A stretch of 34,327 nucleotides of DNA from Bordetella parapertussis (lineage in GTDB: Bacteria > Pseudomonadota > Gammaproteobacteria > Burkholderiales > Burkholderiaceae_B): NCBI GenBank assembly GCA_943331855.1, contig CALQNE010000010.1, positions 1 through 34,327 on the forward strand. The letters run 5' to 3'. A model generated the notes under the pieces. It was not told the origin of the DNA. It saw only the letters and a list, made by a program, of their open reading frames with translations, and ran no database searches. The stretch's first letter is position 1. Every line of letters begins with the position of its first letter. Position numbers and translations under genes: made by a program. Shown here in pieces: positions 23,606-33,056 of this stretch.

Positions 23606-24001
23606 TTATTTAAGTTTGGAGTAATAGGCAGCCAGATCGGCAATATCTTGATCTGAAAGGCTTTTTGCGATGGCATCCATCGTGGGGTGTGTGCGCTCGC
23701 CAACGGCATAGGCACGCAAAGCGGATCGAATGTAGGCATCGTTTTGCCCAGCGATCATTGGCACCGAGTACACCTCAGGAAAGCTTGCACGGTAACCAAG
23801 GATACCGTGACAACCAATACACATCGACACCTTTGCCTTGGCCGCTTCGGCATTACCGACTGCATCTGCCGCAAAAACGGCTGAGGCCATTGCACAGGAT
23901 ATCGCCATTGCCAAGACGGCAAAAGCCTGGGGGAGTCGCCGCACTGCCGGCATACTGCCACTACGCATCTGATTTGGATACATGGTTTTGAACAACTTCA
24001 T
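23606..24001 (-). CDS. Small monohaem cytochrome c, first gene of the pair
   Basis: This periplasmic cytochrome has one haem site, CIGCH, and the helix LSDQDIADLAAYYSKLK at the C-terminus. The probable Met ligand is in RTHPTMDAIAKSLS. The start is uncertain. The frame opens at 24055, and ATGs at 24001, 23983, 23968 and 23953 all keep the signal peptide (LPQAFAVLAMAISCAMASAVFA). None has a clear ribosome site; I give 24001, but 23968 or 23953 would make a more usual signal peptide. It shares the family of the next gene and may form a split c4-like pair with it. Upstream, 24002-24138 separates it from the divergent MoxR gene. Confidence 0.82.
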   Translation of the reverse strand: MKLFKTMYPNQMRSGSMPAVRRLPQAFAVLAMAISCAMASAVFAADAVGNAEAAKAKVSMCIGCHGILGYRASFPEVYSVPMIAGQNDAYIRSALRAYAVGERTHPTMDAIAKSLSDQDIADLAAYYSKLK

Positions 24002-24138
24002 CAAAAGGGCTCTGGCTAGGCCAGAAAAACAACCCGAGAATAGTCTCGGCCGCAAAACGGTAAGATTGTACGATAATTGACGAAATTAAATTCTACATCC
24101 GCAGCTTTTACCTCTGACCCCTCACATTTCGGCTTCTA

Positions 24139-25038
24139 ATGACCTCTTCTACCCCTACCCCCGAGCAGACTCAGCGCTTTGACGGCACCGAGCGCTATGT
24201 TGCCACCGACGATCTCAAACTGGCTGTTAACGCCGCCTTAACGCTGCAGCGTCCCTTGCTAATCAAGGGCGAACCCGGTACCGGCAAGACCATGCTGGCT
24301 GAAGAGGTCGCCGCCGCACTGGGTCGCCCACTACTTCAATGGCACATCAAGTCCACAACCAAAGCCCATCAAGGCCTCTACGAATATGATGCCGTCTCGC
24401 GGTTGCGTGACTCCCAACTTGGCGAAGAAAAAGTTAAAGATATTCGTAACTACATTATGCAAGGTGTGTTGTGGCAGGCTTTTTCAGCCCCGGCGCCCGT
24501 TGTGCTGCTCATCGACGAGATTGACAAAGCCGACATCGAGTTTCCAAACGACTTGCTTCGCGAGCTCGATCAGATGCAATTTCACGTTTACGAAACACGC
24601 GAAACCATCAGCGCGATTCACCGCCCGCTGGTGATCATCACGTCAAATAATGAAAAAGACCTACCCGACGCCTTTCTTCGTCGCTGCTTCTTTCACTACA
24701 TTCGTTTCCCCGATCGCGACACACTTCGCAGTATCGTGGATGTGCATTTTCCAAATCTACACGCCGATGTCTTACGCGCCGCGCTCGACACGTTCTTCGC
24801 ACTGCGCGAGGCACCAGGTCTGAAGAAAAAGCCTTCGACCTCTGAGTTTCTTGACTGGTTGCGTCTGCTGATTGCTGAAGATGTTAGCCCCGCCGAGATC
24901 GATGCCCACGCCGCCACCTCGATACCAATGCTGGCTGGCGCACTGCTTAAAAATGAACAAGACTTGCAACTGCTCGAGCGTCTAGCCGCTGTCACGCGCA
25001 GCAGCACGCGTCGCCCTTCGGGTCCAGGCAATGCTTAA
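24139..25038 (+). CDS. MoxR-family AAA+ ATPase
   Basis: This 299-residue ATPase has Walker A GEPGTGKT at 44-51, Walker B VVLLIDEIDKA at about 121-131, the sensor ITSNNEKDLPDAFLRRC, and a C-terminal lid with ALREAPGLKKKPSTSEFLDWL. MoxR ATPases act with VWA-domain partners to mature or insert cofactors in protein complexes; CoxD-type members serve molybdenum hydroxylases, but no such target is present here. The GNAT gene overlaps its 3' end by eight bases, and the VWA gene follows, so the three are coupled. Confidence 0.92.
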   Translation: MTSSTPTPEQTQRFDGTERYVATDDLKLAVNAALTLQRPLLIKGEPGTGKTMLAEEVAAALGRPLLQWHIKSTTKAHQGLYEYDAVSRLRDSQLGEEKVKDIRNYIMQGVLWQAFSAPAPVVLLIDEIDKADIEFPNDLLRELDQMQFHVYETRETISAIHRPLVIITSNNEKDLPDAFLRRCFFHYIRFPDRDTLRSIVDVHFPNLHADVLRAALDTFFALREAPGLKKKPSTSEFLDWLRLLIAEDVSPAEIDAHAATSIPMLAGALLKNEQDLQLLERLAAVTRSSTRRPSGPGNA

Positions 25039-25648
25039 AGACCAAGGCTTCAAACTCGCCCCGTCACCCTGTACGTTAAAGGGCTGGGGTGTGCGGCTTG
25101 AGCCGCTCTCACTCGCCCATGCCGCTGGCTTAACCGCTGCAGCGCGCGACGGCGAACTTTGGAATCTGCGCGTCACCTCAGTGCCCGAACCAGAGCAGAC
25201 TGCCCACTACATTCAGACTGCACTTGACGGTCTTGCTGCAGGGCACATGCTGCCCTTCGTCGTGGTCGATGACGCCTCGGGCAAGATACTTGGCAGCACC
25301 CGTTACCACGACATTTTGCCCGCCGTTGCACGCCTTGAAATTGGCTACACCTGGTACGCTCAAAGCCAGCAACGTTCGCATGTCAACACAGCCTGTAAAT
25401 TAATGCTGTTGACGCAGGCCTTTGATGTACTTGGCGCCGGCGTAGTTGGCTGGCGTACCGACAACTTTAACCATGCCTCGCAACGTGCGATCGAACGCCT
25501 GGGTGCCAAGCGTGATGGTGCAATTCGTCATCATGCCCTGCGCCGCGACGGCACCGTGCGTGACACCGTCATGTACAGCGTCATTGCTGGCGAATGGCCC
25601 GAAGTTCGTGACCACCTCACTTATCAGCTCAAACGCCATGCTCGTTGA
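25031..25648 (+). CDS. GNAT-family N-acetyltransferase (RimJ/RimL-like)
   Basis: This 205-residue protein has the RimJ/RimL layout: GVRLEPLSLAHAAGL near the N-terminus, FVVVDDASGKILGSTRYHDI, LEIGYTWYAQSQQRSHVNTACKLM (in parts) in the acetyl-CoA motif, and ASQRAIERLGAKRDG in the last third. It would acetylate an amino group of a protein or small molecule; the target is unknown. It overlaps the MoxR gene by eight bases and the VWA gene by eleven, so it is probably expressed at matched levels with both. Confidence 0.87.
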   Translation: MLKDQGFKLAPSPCTLKGWGVRLEPLSLAHAAGLTAAARDGELWNLRVTSVPEPEQTAHYIQTALDGLAAGHMLPFVVVDDASGKILGSTRYHDILPAVARLEIGYTWYAQSQQRSHVNTACKLMLLTQAFDVLGAGVVGWRTDNFNHASQRAIERLGAKRDGAIRHHALRRDGTVRDTVMYSVIAGEWPEVRDHLTYQLKRHAR

Positions 25649-26810
25649 TTTCTTCTACCATCTGCGCACGCAAAAATTAAAGGTCTCGGTCAAAGAGTAC
25701 TTAACGCTACTTGAGGCGCTTTCAACACCCCTCATGCCGCCAACACTCGAAGACTTTTATTTTTTGGCTCGCACAACGCTCGTCAAAGACGAAACCCTTT
25801 TTGATCGTTTTGATCGGGCTTTCGCCGGGTATTACCGTAGTCTCGAGCAAATTTTGCCGCCTGGTAAAAAAATCCCTCTTGACTGGCTGGTGAAAGAACT
25901 CCAAAAGCATCTCACACCCGAGCAAAAAGCAGAGCTCGAAAAGCACGGGCTCGACAAACTTTTAGAAATGTTCAAAGAACGACTCGAAGAACAAAAAGAA
26001 CGTCACGAAGGTGGCAGCAAATGGATTGGCACGGGAGGCACCTCGCCCTTTGGCAATGGCGGCTTTAATCCCGAAGGGATTCGAGTCGGCGGTGCTTCGG
26101 GCGGTAACCGCACGGCGGTCAAAGTATGGGACGAGCGTAACTTCAGGGATTACGACGATTCAATTGAACTCGGCACGCGTAACTTTAAAGTCGCTTTAAG
26201 GCGGTTGCGCCGTTTCGCCCGCGAAGGGTCAGATTTCGAACTCGATCTGGATGACACGATTACTTGTACGGCACGCAACGCGGGCTACCTTGATATCAAA
26301 ATGGTGCCCGAGCGTCATAACAATGTGAAAGTTCTGATGCTGCTAGATGTTGGTGGGAGCATGGATGATCACATTGCACGCGTCGAAGAGTTATTTTCAG
26401 CCGCCAGTAGCGAGTTTAAGAATCTTGAGGTCTATTACTTTCACAATTGCCCCTACGAGCACCTCTGGAAATCAAACCGGCGGCGTCAAATGGAGCGCTT
26501 CGAAACGCAAGACGTCTTACGCAAGTTCAATGCAGACTGGCGTCTGATTTTTGTGGGTGATGCGACCATGAGCCCCTACGAAATTTTACAACCTGGCGGC
26601 TCGGTCGAGCATTACAACAAAGAACCAGGCGCCGAATGGTTGCAACGCATGATTTCTACTTGGCCCAAGGCTGTTTGGCTCAACCCCGAACCACAAGCCT
26701 CGTGGCAATATCGACAGTCAATCTCACTGATCCGTAACATTGTTCAGGACAAGATGTTTCCGGTAACGGTGTCGGGGATTGAACAAGCAATGCGCCTACT
26801 TTCCAAATAA
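25638..26810 (+). CDS. VWA-domain protein, CoxE-like partner of MoxR
   Basis: This 390-residue protein begins MLVDFFYHLRTQKLKVSVKEYL, the normal start of this family; the open frame to 25446 is antisense-like sequence within the GNAT gene. The C-terminal von Willebrand A domain contains the metal site DVGGS at residues 237-241, which fits DxGxS. A charged linker with a Gly-rich part (GGSKWIGTGGTSPFGNGG) precedes it. Proteins of this type work with MoxR ATPases. The ATG overlaps the GNAT gene by eleven bases. The M16 peptidase gene follows 11 bases on. Confidence 0.88.
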   Translation: MLVDFFYHLRTQKLKVSVKEYLTLLEALSTPLMPPTLEDFYFLARTTLVKDETLFDRFDRAFAGYYRSLEQILPPGKKIPLDWLVKELQKHLTPEQKAELEKHGLDKLLEMFKERLEEQKERHEGGSKWIGTGGTSPFGNGGFNPEGIRVGGASGGNRTAVKVWDERNFRDYDDSIELGTRNFKVALRRLRRFAREGSDFELDLDDTITCTARNAGYLDIKMVPERHNNVKVLMLLDVGGSMDDHIARVEELFSAASSEFKNLEVYYFHNCPYEHLWKSNRRRQMERFETQDVLRKFNADWRLIFVGDATMSPYEILQPGGSVEHYNKEPGAEWLQRMISTWPKAVWLNPEPQASWQYRQSISLIRNIVQDKMFPVTVSGIEQAMRLLSK

Positions 26811-26821
26811 TTCGTCATCAA

Positions 26822-29632
26822 ATGAACCATTCTGAGCAATCACGCTCAAACTGGTTCATCCCTCCCTTTTGGACTTCTTTCATGTGGCTGTTTACCCGCG
26901 CGCTTCAGTGCGCCCTCCTGGGTTTTCTCTCTTTTATGGCGGCAACCCAAAGTATGGCTTTAACCCTTCCAGTTGGCGTCACTCAAGTGACAAGCATTGA
27001 AGGCATCACCGAATATCGGCTTGAAGCCAACGGTCTGCGTATTTTGCTCGCCCCAGATGATTCGAAGCCCACCACAACGGTCAACATGACGTATCTGGTC
27101 GGTTCACGTCATGAAAACTATGGCGAGACGGGCATGGCCCACTTGCTCGAACACATGCTGTTCAAAGGCACGCCCAATACCCCCAATGCGCTAGGTGAAT
27201 TTTCAAAACGCGGTCTACAAGCAAACGGTTCAACCTCAACCGATCGCACAAACTATTACGCTAGTTTTGCGGCAAACCCTGAAACGCTTAAATGGTATAT
27301 CGGCTGGCAAGCTGATGCGATGATCAATTCAACGATCAAACGCGAAGACCTTGATACCGAAATGACGGTTGTTCGCAACGAAATGGAAAGCGGCGAAAAC
27401 AATCCGTTTCAAATGCTTTGGCAGAAAATGCTGGGGCTAGCCTTTCAGTGGCACAACTATGGAAAAACGCCAATTGGCGCGCGCTCTGATGTCGAAAACG
27501 TCGATATCAATCAGCTGCGTGCGTTTTATCGTACTCACTATCAACCAGACAACGCGATCTTAATTATCGCTGGAAAATTTGATCCTGAACTGGCCTTGAC
27601 CGAAGTCAACAACGCTTTTAGCAAAATCCCAAAACCGGGTCGCACGCTACCGCCTGAATACACGGTTGAGCCTGTTCAAGATGGCGAACGCGCGATCACA
27701 CTGCGTCGCACGGGGGGCTCTCCGCTTGTAGCGGCGATGTACCACGTGCCTCCAGCGGCACACCCAGATTTTTCTGCGCTCGACTTAGCCAGCATGATGA
27801 TCGCGGACACCCCTTCAGGACGGCTCTACAAAGCCCTGGTCCCCACCAAACAAGCTGCAAGCGTGCTGGGCTTTACGATGGATGAGTATGCGCCTGGCAT
27901 TGTGATGTTTGGCGCCACACTTGAGCCTGGCATGGATCAAATAAAAGCACTCGATACACTGACCAGCACAATCGAAGCACTCGCCAAACAACCGTTTACC
28001 TCCGAAGAGCTTGAACGCGTGCGAAACCAGTGGCTCAAAAGCTGGGATCAAATGTTTAGCGACGCACAAAAAATTAGCGCAGGCCTCTCTGAGGCAATCG
28101 CAGTGGGTGACTGGCGGATGCTGTTCGTCTCTCGCGATCGCATTCGAGCAGTCACCTTGGCTCAAGCGCAAAAAGTCGGCCAAGAATATCTCACCCAGGC
28201 CAATCGTACGCAAGGTCAATATATCCCCACTGAGAAGCCAGTGCGTGCCCCCCTTGCTGCCATTCCGGATCTTAAAAAAGATCTGGCAGACTATCGCGGC
28301 AACGCGCAGCTCAAACAAGCCGAAGCCTTCAATCCTGATCCCGGCAATATCGACGCACTGACTCAACGCAAAGTATTAAAGGTCGCGAATGGTTCGGTCA
28401 AACTCGCCATGCTGCCCAAAGAGGCACGCGGCGATCGCGTCAATGCCTCTATCGCCCTGCAGTTTGGCAGTGTTGAGTCGCTCAAAGGCCAGCGCTTAAA
28501 TGCCATTGTCACAGCCGATCTACTGCTTAAGGGCACTGATCAATTAACGCGCGAACAAATCAGCGACCGCATTGACGCCCTTGGGGGCGAGGTTGGGATT
28601 TCAGGCTCGGGCACTGAACTCAACATCAGCCTCTCGACCACACAGGCCAACATCGAGGCCTTAATCAGCCTGGTGCTTAATGTGGTGCAACACGCCAATT
28701 TTGCACAGGCCCAGCTTGATGAATACACCAGCAAGCTCACGACCAGCCTCAAGAGTTCAATGACAGAGCCTACTGCCATCGCTTCACGCATGCTGACGCG
28801 TCATGACAACCCATGGGCAAAAGACGACATTCGTTATATGCCGAGCTTTGAAGAATCTCTTGCAGCCGTAGCAAATCTTAAGCGCAGTGATTTAGTGAAT
28901 TTTCATAAAACATTCTACGGTGCGGGCAAAATATCGATCGGGATTGTGGGGCAATTTAACCCCGCAAGCTTCGAACAGACCGTCAGCAAGGCACTGAGCA
29001 CCTGGGCGCCTGGTGCACCCTACACCCGCATCAGCCAACCCTACCGGGCGGTCAAACCCGAGCAAATGCAAGCGCTCACCCCTGACAAAGCGAACGCGTT
29101 CTATACCGCCAACCTCACTTTAAAACTTCAGGATACTGACCCTGACTATCCTGCACTCTATCTTGCCAATTTTCTGCTGGGTTCGTCTGAAACATCGCGA
29201 CTATGGATGCGCGTACGTGAAAAAGAAGGCCTGTCTTACAACGTACGTAGTCGCCTCTCAGTCTCTTCGTTTGAGCCTACTGGCTCATGGGGTGTCTACG
29301 CAATTTTTGCGCCAGAAAATCGCGAAAAAGTAGAGACTGCGATCCGTCAGGAGTTTGATCGTTTAATCAAAGACGGCTTCGATTCGACCGAAGTCAAAGA
29401 TGGGATCACCGCACTGTTGAACTATCGCAAACTCGCTCGGGCGCAGCAAGGCAGTCTGGCGTCTGCCTGGGTGAGTTACATGGAAAGTGATCGCACCTTT
29501 GCCTGGGCCGCAGAGCTAGATAGAAAGATTGCAGCGCTGACCCCAGAGCAACTCAACACAGTTGTCCGTAAATACTTGCAACCGACGCAATTCAGTAGCG
29601 TGGCCGCAGGAGATTTTGAGAAAAAGAAATAA
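26822..29632 (+). CDS. M16-family zinc metallopeptidase (pitrilysin-like), two-domain
   Basis: This 936-residue protein has an N-terminal hydrophobic segment (about 21-46, TRALQCALLGFLSFMAATQSMA) that looks like a signal peptide or anchor. The N-terminal domain holds the zinc site HLLEH at 107-111 with the distal Glu at 187 in RNEMES, the spacing expected of M16 (HxxEH-x75-E). The second domain (about 520-920) lacks a zinc motif and should be the inactive half. It has the RGSGLSYNV-like segment EKEGLSYNVRSR. It probably degrades peptides in the periplasm. The ATG at 26822 has no ribosome site; 26882 is an alternative. A bidirectional terminator follows. Confidence 0.9.
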   Translation: MNHSEQSRSNWFIPPFWTSFMWLFTRALQCALLGFLSFMAATQSMALTLPVGVTQVTSIEGITEYRLEANGLRILLAPDDSKPTTTVNMTYLVGSRHENYGETGMAHLLEHMLFKGTPNTPNALGEFSKRGLQANGSTSTDRTNYYASFAANPETLKWYIGWQADAMINSTIKREDLDTEMTVVRNEMESGENNPFQMLWQKMLGLAFQWHNYGKTPIGARSDVENVDINQLRAFYRTHYQPDNAILIIAGKFDPELALTEVNNAFSKIPKPGRTLPPEYTVEPVQDGERAITLRRTGGSPLVAAMYHVPPAAHPDFSALDLASMMIADTPSGRLYKALVPTKQAASVLGFTMDEYAPGIVMFGATLEPGMDQIKALDTLTSTIEALAKQPFTSEELERVRNQWLKSWDQMFSDAQKISAGLSEAIAVGDWRMLFVSRDRIRAVTLAQAQKVGQEYLTQANRTQGQYIPTEKPVRAPLAAIPDLKKDLADYRGNAQLKQAEAFNPDPGNIDALTQRKVLKVANGSVKLAMLPKEARGDRVNASIALQFGSVESLKGQRLNAIVTADLLLKGTDQLTREQISDRIDALGGEVGISGSGTELNISLSTTQANIEALISLVLNVVQHANFAQAQLDEYTSKLTTSLKSSMTEPTAIASRMLTRHDNPWAKDDIRYMPSFEESLAAVANLKRSDLVNFHKTFYGAGKISIGIVGQFNPASFEQTVSKALSTWAPGAPYTRISQPYRAVKPEQMQALTPDKANAFYTANLTLKLQDTDPDYPALYLANFLLGSSETSRLWMRVREKEGLSYNVRSRLSVSSFEPTGSWGVYAIFAPENREKVETAIRQEFDRLIKDGFDSTEVKDGITALLNYRKLARAQQGSLASAWVSYMESDRTFAWAAELDRKIAALTPEQLNTVVRKYLQPTQFSSVAAGDFEKKK

Positions 29633-29680
29633 GGCTTATTCGCACTTCAATCAATAGCCATTGCAGTTTGGCTTAGCCCC

Positions 29681-29719
29681 AAAAAAAACAGCCTCTCGAT
29701 TACGAGAGGCTGTTTTTTT
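29681..29719. terminator. Bidirectional rho-independent terminator
   Basis: A8-CAGCCTCTCG-ATTA-CGAGAGGCTG-T7: a perfect 10-base stem with a four-base loop, flanked by A and T tracts. It ends the M16 gene on the plus strand and dnaJ on the minus strand. Confidence 0.95.
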
Positions 29720-29730
29720 AATCTGAAGAC

Positions 29731-30852
29731 TTAAGAGAAGAAGTCTTTGACGCGATCTGTCCAGGATTTACTCTGCGGCGAGTGCTTATCACTGCCCTCT
29801 CGAAGCGAGGCTTCGAACTGTCGCAATAATGTTTTTTGATCTTCGGTTAAACGCACCGGAGTTTCAACCACCACATGACAATACAAGTCGCCCGGATAAG
29901 AGGCGCGAACACCTTTGATTCCTTTACCCCGCAATCTAAACGTTTTGCCAGATTGCGTACCTTCTGGAATGGAAATCTCAGCTTTACCATTTAATGTAGG
30001 AACCTGCACCTCGCCCCCTAGTGCCGCACTGGTAAACGGAATCGTCAACTCACAATGTAAATCATCGTTTTCACGTTGAAAAATCTTATGCTCTTTGATA
30101 TGGATTTCAACAAACAAGTCACCGGCTGGGCCACCGTTTATTCCGGGCTCACCATTGCCTGATGACCGAATCCGCATGCTGTCATCAATACCAGCAGGGA
30201 TTTTGACTTGTAGTGTTTTATTACGACGCATGCGACCGACACCATCGCATGGGACACAGGGATCAGAAATCTCTTTACCGTTGCCATGACATGTCGGGCA
30301 GGTCTGCTGAACACTGAAAAAACCCTGCTGCATCCGCACCGCACCGGCACCCCCGCAGGTATGACACGTTTTAGGCTTGGTTCCTGGCTTGGCGCCACTG
30401 CCTTTACAAATCTCGCAGTTTTCCCAGCTCGGTACACGTATTTCAGTATCAAATCCGTTGGCTGCTTGTTCGAGTGTGATGTCCATCGCGTACTTCAGGT
30501 CTGCGCCCCGATAGACCTGCGGACCACCACCGCCGCCGCCTCGTCGGGCGCCGCCAAAGATCTCACCGAATATATCGCCAAATGCATCGCCAAACCCGGC
30601 ACCACCTGCCGCACCAGCCGCATTCGGATCGACGCCTGCGTGCCCATAGCGATCGTAGGCCGCGCGCTTATTCTCGTCTGAGAGAATCTCGTAAGCCTCT
30701 TTCGCTTGCTTAAATTTCTCTTCAGCCTCTTTGCTGTCAGGATTGCGATCCGGGTGGTGCTTCATCGCAAGTTTGCGATAAGCCTTCTTCAGCTCATCGT
30801 CTGACGCATTTTTGGCAACGCCAAGGATTTCGTAAAAGTCACGCTTTGCCAT
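29731..30852 (-). CDS. dnaJ: Chaperone protein DnaJ
   Basis: DnaJ stimulates DnaK ATPase activity and delivers unfolded clients. The 373-residue protein has the J-domain with HPD in [12 protein letters not shown] (about 30-40), a Gly/Phe-rich linker ([19 protein letters not shown]), four zinc motifs ([32 protein letters not shown]), and the C-terminal client-binding domain. Length is standard. It lies 84 bases after dnaK, with a hairpin in the gap, and probably shares dnaK transcripts. Confidence 0.97.
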   Translation of the reverse strand: MAKRDFYEILGVAKNASDDELKKAYRKLAMKHHPDRNPDSKEAEEKFKQAKEAYEILSDENKRAAYDRYGHAGVDPNAAGAAGGAGFGDAFGDIFGEIFGGARRGGGGGGPQVYRGADLKYAMDITLEQAANGFDTEIRVPSWENCEICKGSGAKPGTKPKTCHTCGGAGAVRMQQGFFSVQQTCPTCHGNGKEISDPCVPCDGVGRMRRNKTLQVKIPAGIDDSMRIRSSGNGEPGINGGPAGDLFVEIHIKEHKIFQRENDDLHCELTIPFTSAALGGEVQVPTLNGKAEISIPEGTQSGKTFRLRGKGIKGVRASYPGDLYCHVVVETPVRLTEDQKTLLRQFEASLREGSDKHSPQSKSWTDRVKDFFS

Positions 30853-30884
30853 GCTTTGAACTCTTTAAGTGAAACTAAACAACA

Positions 30885-30914
30885 CGCCCGGAAGGCTCAA
30901 AAGCGTTCCGGGCG
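30885..30914 (-). other. Stem-loop in the dnaK-dnaJ gap
   Basis: CGCCCGGAA and TTCCGGGCG form a perfect 9-base stem around a 12-base loop in the 84-base gap. No T tract follows on the minus strand, so it is not a normal terminator. It may stabilise or partly attenuate the dnaK-dnaJ transcript, lowering dnaJ relative to dnaK, as suggested for other dnaKJ operons; this is inference. Confidence 0.55.
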
Positions 30915-30936
30915 GATACCGTTTACAGGCTAATCG

Positions 30937-32901
30937 TCACTTGCTGTCGCGCTTGACTTCTTTAAAGTCAGCATCGACCACATTGTCATCGACAGGCTTA
31001 CTACCACCACCTGCTGCGCCGCCTGCACCACCTTCAGGACCCGCACCTGCAGCACCTGCGGCAGCTTGAGCGGCTTGCGCTTCAGCATACATTTTTTCGC
31101 CAAGCTTTTGCGATGCAGTCCCTAAGGCCTCGACTTTGGCATCAATCGCTGCTTTGTCTGCGTTGTCTTTCAAGGCATCTTCGACATCTTTCAGGGCCGC
31201 TTCAATCGCAGTCTTATCCGCCTCATCCAGCTTATCGCCATACTCAGTCATCGATTTACGCGTCGAATGCACCAAACCATCGGCACTGTTACGCGCCAGC
31301 GCCAATTCGGCCATCCGGTGATCTTCCTCAGCATTCGCTTCTGCGTCTTTCACCATCCGTTGAATTTCTTCTTCGGTCAAACCAGAATTTGCCTGAATCG
31401 TGATCTTGTTTTCTTTGCCTGTACCCTTGTCTTTAGCAGACACGTGCACAATACCGTTGGCATCGATGTCAAACGTCACTTCAATCTGCGGCGTACCACG
31501 GGACGCAGGTGGAATGCCCTCAAGATTAAATTCTCCTAGCGTTTTGTTACCGGCAGCGATTTCACGCTCACCCTGGAACACCTTAATCGTTACGGCCGGC
31601 TGGTTGTCATCGGCAGTTGAAAACACCTGCGAATGGCGCGTTGGGATGGTGGTGTTCTTGGTGATCATCTTGGTCATCACGCCACCAAGCGTTTCAATGC
31701 CTAAGGACAACGGCGTGACGTCAAGCAACAACACGTCTTTACGATCACCAGACAATACCGACCCCTGGATTGCAGCGCCCGCAGCAACCGCTTCATCAGG
31801 ATTGACGTCTTTACGAGGCTCGCGGTCAAAAAGCTCTTTGACCTTTTCTTGCACCTTGGGCATACGTGTCATGCCGCCCACCAGGATCACGTCATCAATT
31901 TCGCTGATTTTGACGCCAGCGTCTTTGATCGCGATTTTGCATGGATCCATTGTGCGGGCAATCAACTCTTCGACCAAGGACTCGAGCTTGGCACGCGTCA
32001 TTTTGAGGTTCAAGTGCTTAGGGCCTGACGCATCTGCCGTGATGTAGGGCAAGTTGATTTCAGTCTGCTGCGCAGACGACAATTCAATCTTGGCTTTCTC
32101 GGCAGCTTCCTTCAGGCGTTGCAGGGCCAATACATCTTTCGACAGATCAACGCCCTGGTCTTTCTTGAACTCAGCAATCACATACTCAATGATGCGCTGA
32201 TCAAAGTCTTCGCCACCCAAGAACGTATCGCCATTGGTCGAGAGCACTTCAAATTGTTTCTCGCCATCCACATCGGCAATCTCGATGATCGAGATATCGA
32301 ATGTGCCACCGCCCAAGTCAAACACAGCAATCTTGCGATCGCCTTTTTCTGACTTGTCCATACCGAAGGCAAGCGCCGCAGCAGTTGGCTCGTTAATAAT
32401 GCGCTTGACATCAAGACCGGCAATTCGGCCTGCATCTTTTGTGGCCTGACGCTGGCTATCGTTAAAGTAGGCTGGCACAGTGATCACTGCTTCAGTGACC
32501 GTTTCGCCCAAGAAGTCTTCTGCCGTCTTTTTCATTTTGCGCAAGACGTCTGCAGCCACCTGCGATGGCGCCAGTTTTTTACCTTGAGCCTCAACCCAAG
32601 CGTCGCCATTATCAGCCTTGACGATTTTGTAAGGCATCAAGTGAATATCTTTTTGCACGGCGTCTTCGGTGAACTTACGACCGATCAAACGCTTAACTGC
32701 GTACAGTGTATTGGTCGGGTTTGTTACCGCCTGACGTTTAGCAGGTGCGCCGACCAATGTTTCACCGTCTTCCATGTAAGCGACGATTGAAGGGGTTGTA
32801 CGCGTGCCCTCGGCGTTTTCAAGAATTTTGACTTTTCCGCCATCCATCACTGCCACGCAGCTATTGGTGGTGCCAAGGTCGATACCGATAATCTTGCTCA
32901 T
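30937..32901 (-). CDS. dnaK: Chaperone protein DnaK (Hsp70)
   Basis: The main Hsp70 chaperone. From the ATG at 32901 it has 654 residues and starts [21 protein letters not shown], the classic Hsp70 phosphate loop. [31 protein letters not shown] and the linker region [17 protein letters not shown] are in place. The C-terminal tail is Ala/Gly-rich ([21 protein letters not shown]) and ends in an acidic DADFKEV-type motif. A two-codon longer reading begins at a TTG and is unlikely. It is preceded by a sigma-32-like promoter at 32956-32984 and lies between grpE and dnaJ. Confidence 0.98.
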   Translation of the reverse strand: MSKIIGIDLGTTNSCVAVMDGGKVKILENAEGTRTTPSIVAYMEDGETLVGAPAKRQAVTNPTNTLYAVKRLIGRKFTEDAVQKDIHLMPYKIVKADNGDAWVEAQGKKLAPSQVAADVLRKMKKTAEDFLGETVTEAVITVPAYFNDSQRQATKDAGRIAGLDVKRIINEPTAAALAFGMDKSEKGDRKIAVFDLGGGTFDISIIEIADVDGEKQFEVLSTNGDTFLGGEDFDQRIIEYVIAEFKKDQGVDLSKDVLALQRLKEAAEKAKIELSSAQQTEINLPYITADASGPKHLNLKMTRAKLESLVEELIARTMDPCKIAIKDAGVKISEIDDVILVGGMTRMPKVQEKVKELFDREPRKDVNPDEAVAAGAAIQGSVLSGDRKDVLLLDVTPLSLGIETLGGVMTKMITKNTTIPTRHSQVFSTADDNQPAVTIKVFQGEREIAAGNKTLGEFNLEGIPPASRGTPQIEVTFDIDANGIVHVSAKDKGTGKENKITIQANSGLTEEEIQRMVKDAEANAEEDHRMAELALARNSADGLVHSTRKSMTEYGDKLDEADKTAIEAALKDVEDALKDNADKAAIDAKVEALGTASQKLGEKMYAEAQAAQAAAGAAGAGPEGGAGGAAGGGSKPVDDNVVDADFKEVKRDSK

Positions 32902-32955
32902 GGTCAAACTACCTTTTAAGAAATCAGAATAAGAGTGAATTACTTCGATGAGTGT

Positions 32956-32984
32956 TAATTGGGGGGCAAAAGGGCAATTTCAAG
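32956..32984 (-). promoter_or_regulatory. Heat-shock (sigma-32) promoter of dnaK
   Basis: On the minus strand CTTGAAA (32984-32978) is followed by CCCCAATTA (32964-32956). The gap from CTTGAA to CCCC is 14 bases, the same as in the E. coli dnaK P1 promoter, and the -10 part differs from CCCCATTTA at one position. It sits 55 bases or more before dnaK, inside the grpE-dnaK gap. This lets dnaK be induced separately from grpE. Confidence 0.75.
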
Positions 32985-32998
32985 ACTAAAACCCGCTT

Positions 32999-33027
32999 TT
33001 TATTGCCTTAAACCCCAAAAACTTCAA
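32999..33027 (-). promoter_or_regulatory. Possible sigma-70 promoter upstream of dnaK
   Basis: TTGAAG (33027-33022) and AATAAA (33004-32999) are separated by 17 bases on the minus strand, just upstream of the sigma-32-like element. Matches to consensus are moderate (four of six at each box). It may give basal dnaK expression. Confidence 0.3.
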
Positions 33028-33056
33028 ATCGGGCTGACGCGCATTCAGGTTGAAAC

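Noticed and set aside
25446..25637. Extended reading of the VWA gene by 64 codons
   Set aside because: It lies in another frame of the GNAT gene, and the family sequence begins at 25638.
32944..32960. Half of a CIRCE-like element (GAGTGTTAA) near the dnaK promoter
   Set aside because: The matching left half, TTAGCACTC at the right distance, is missing.
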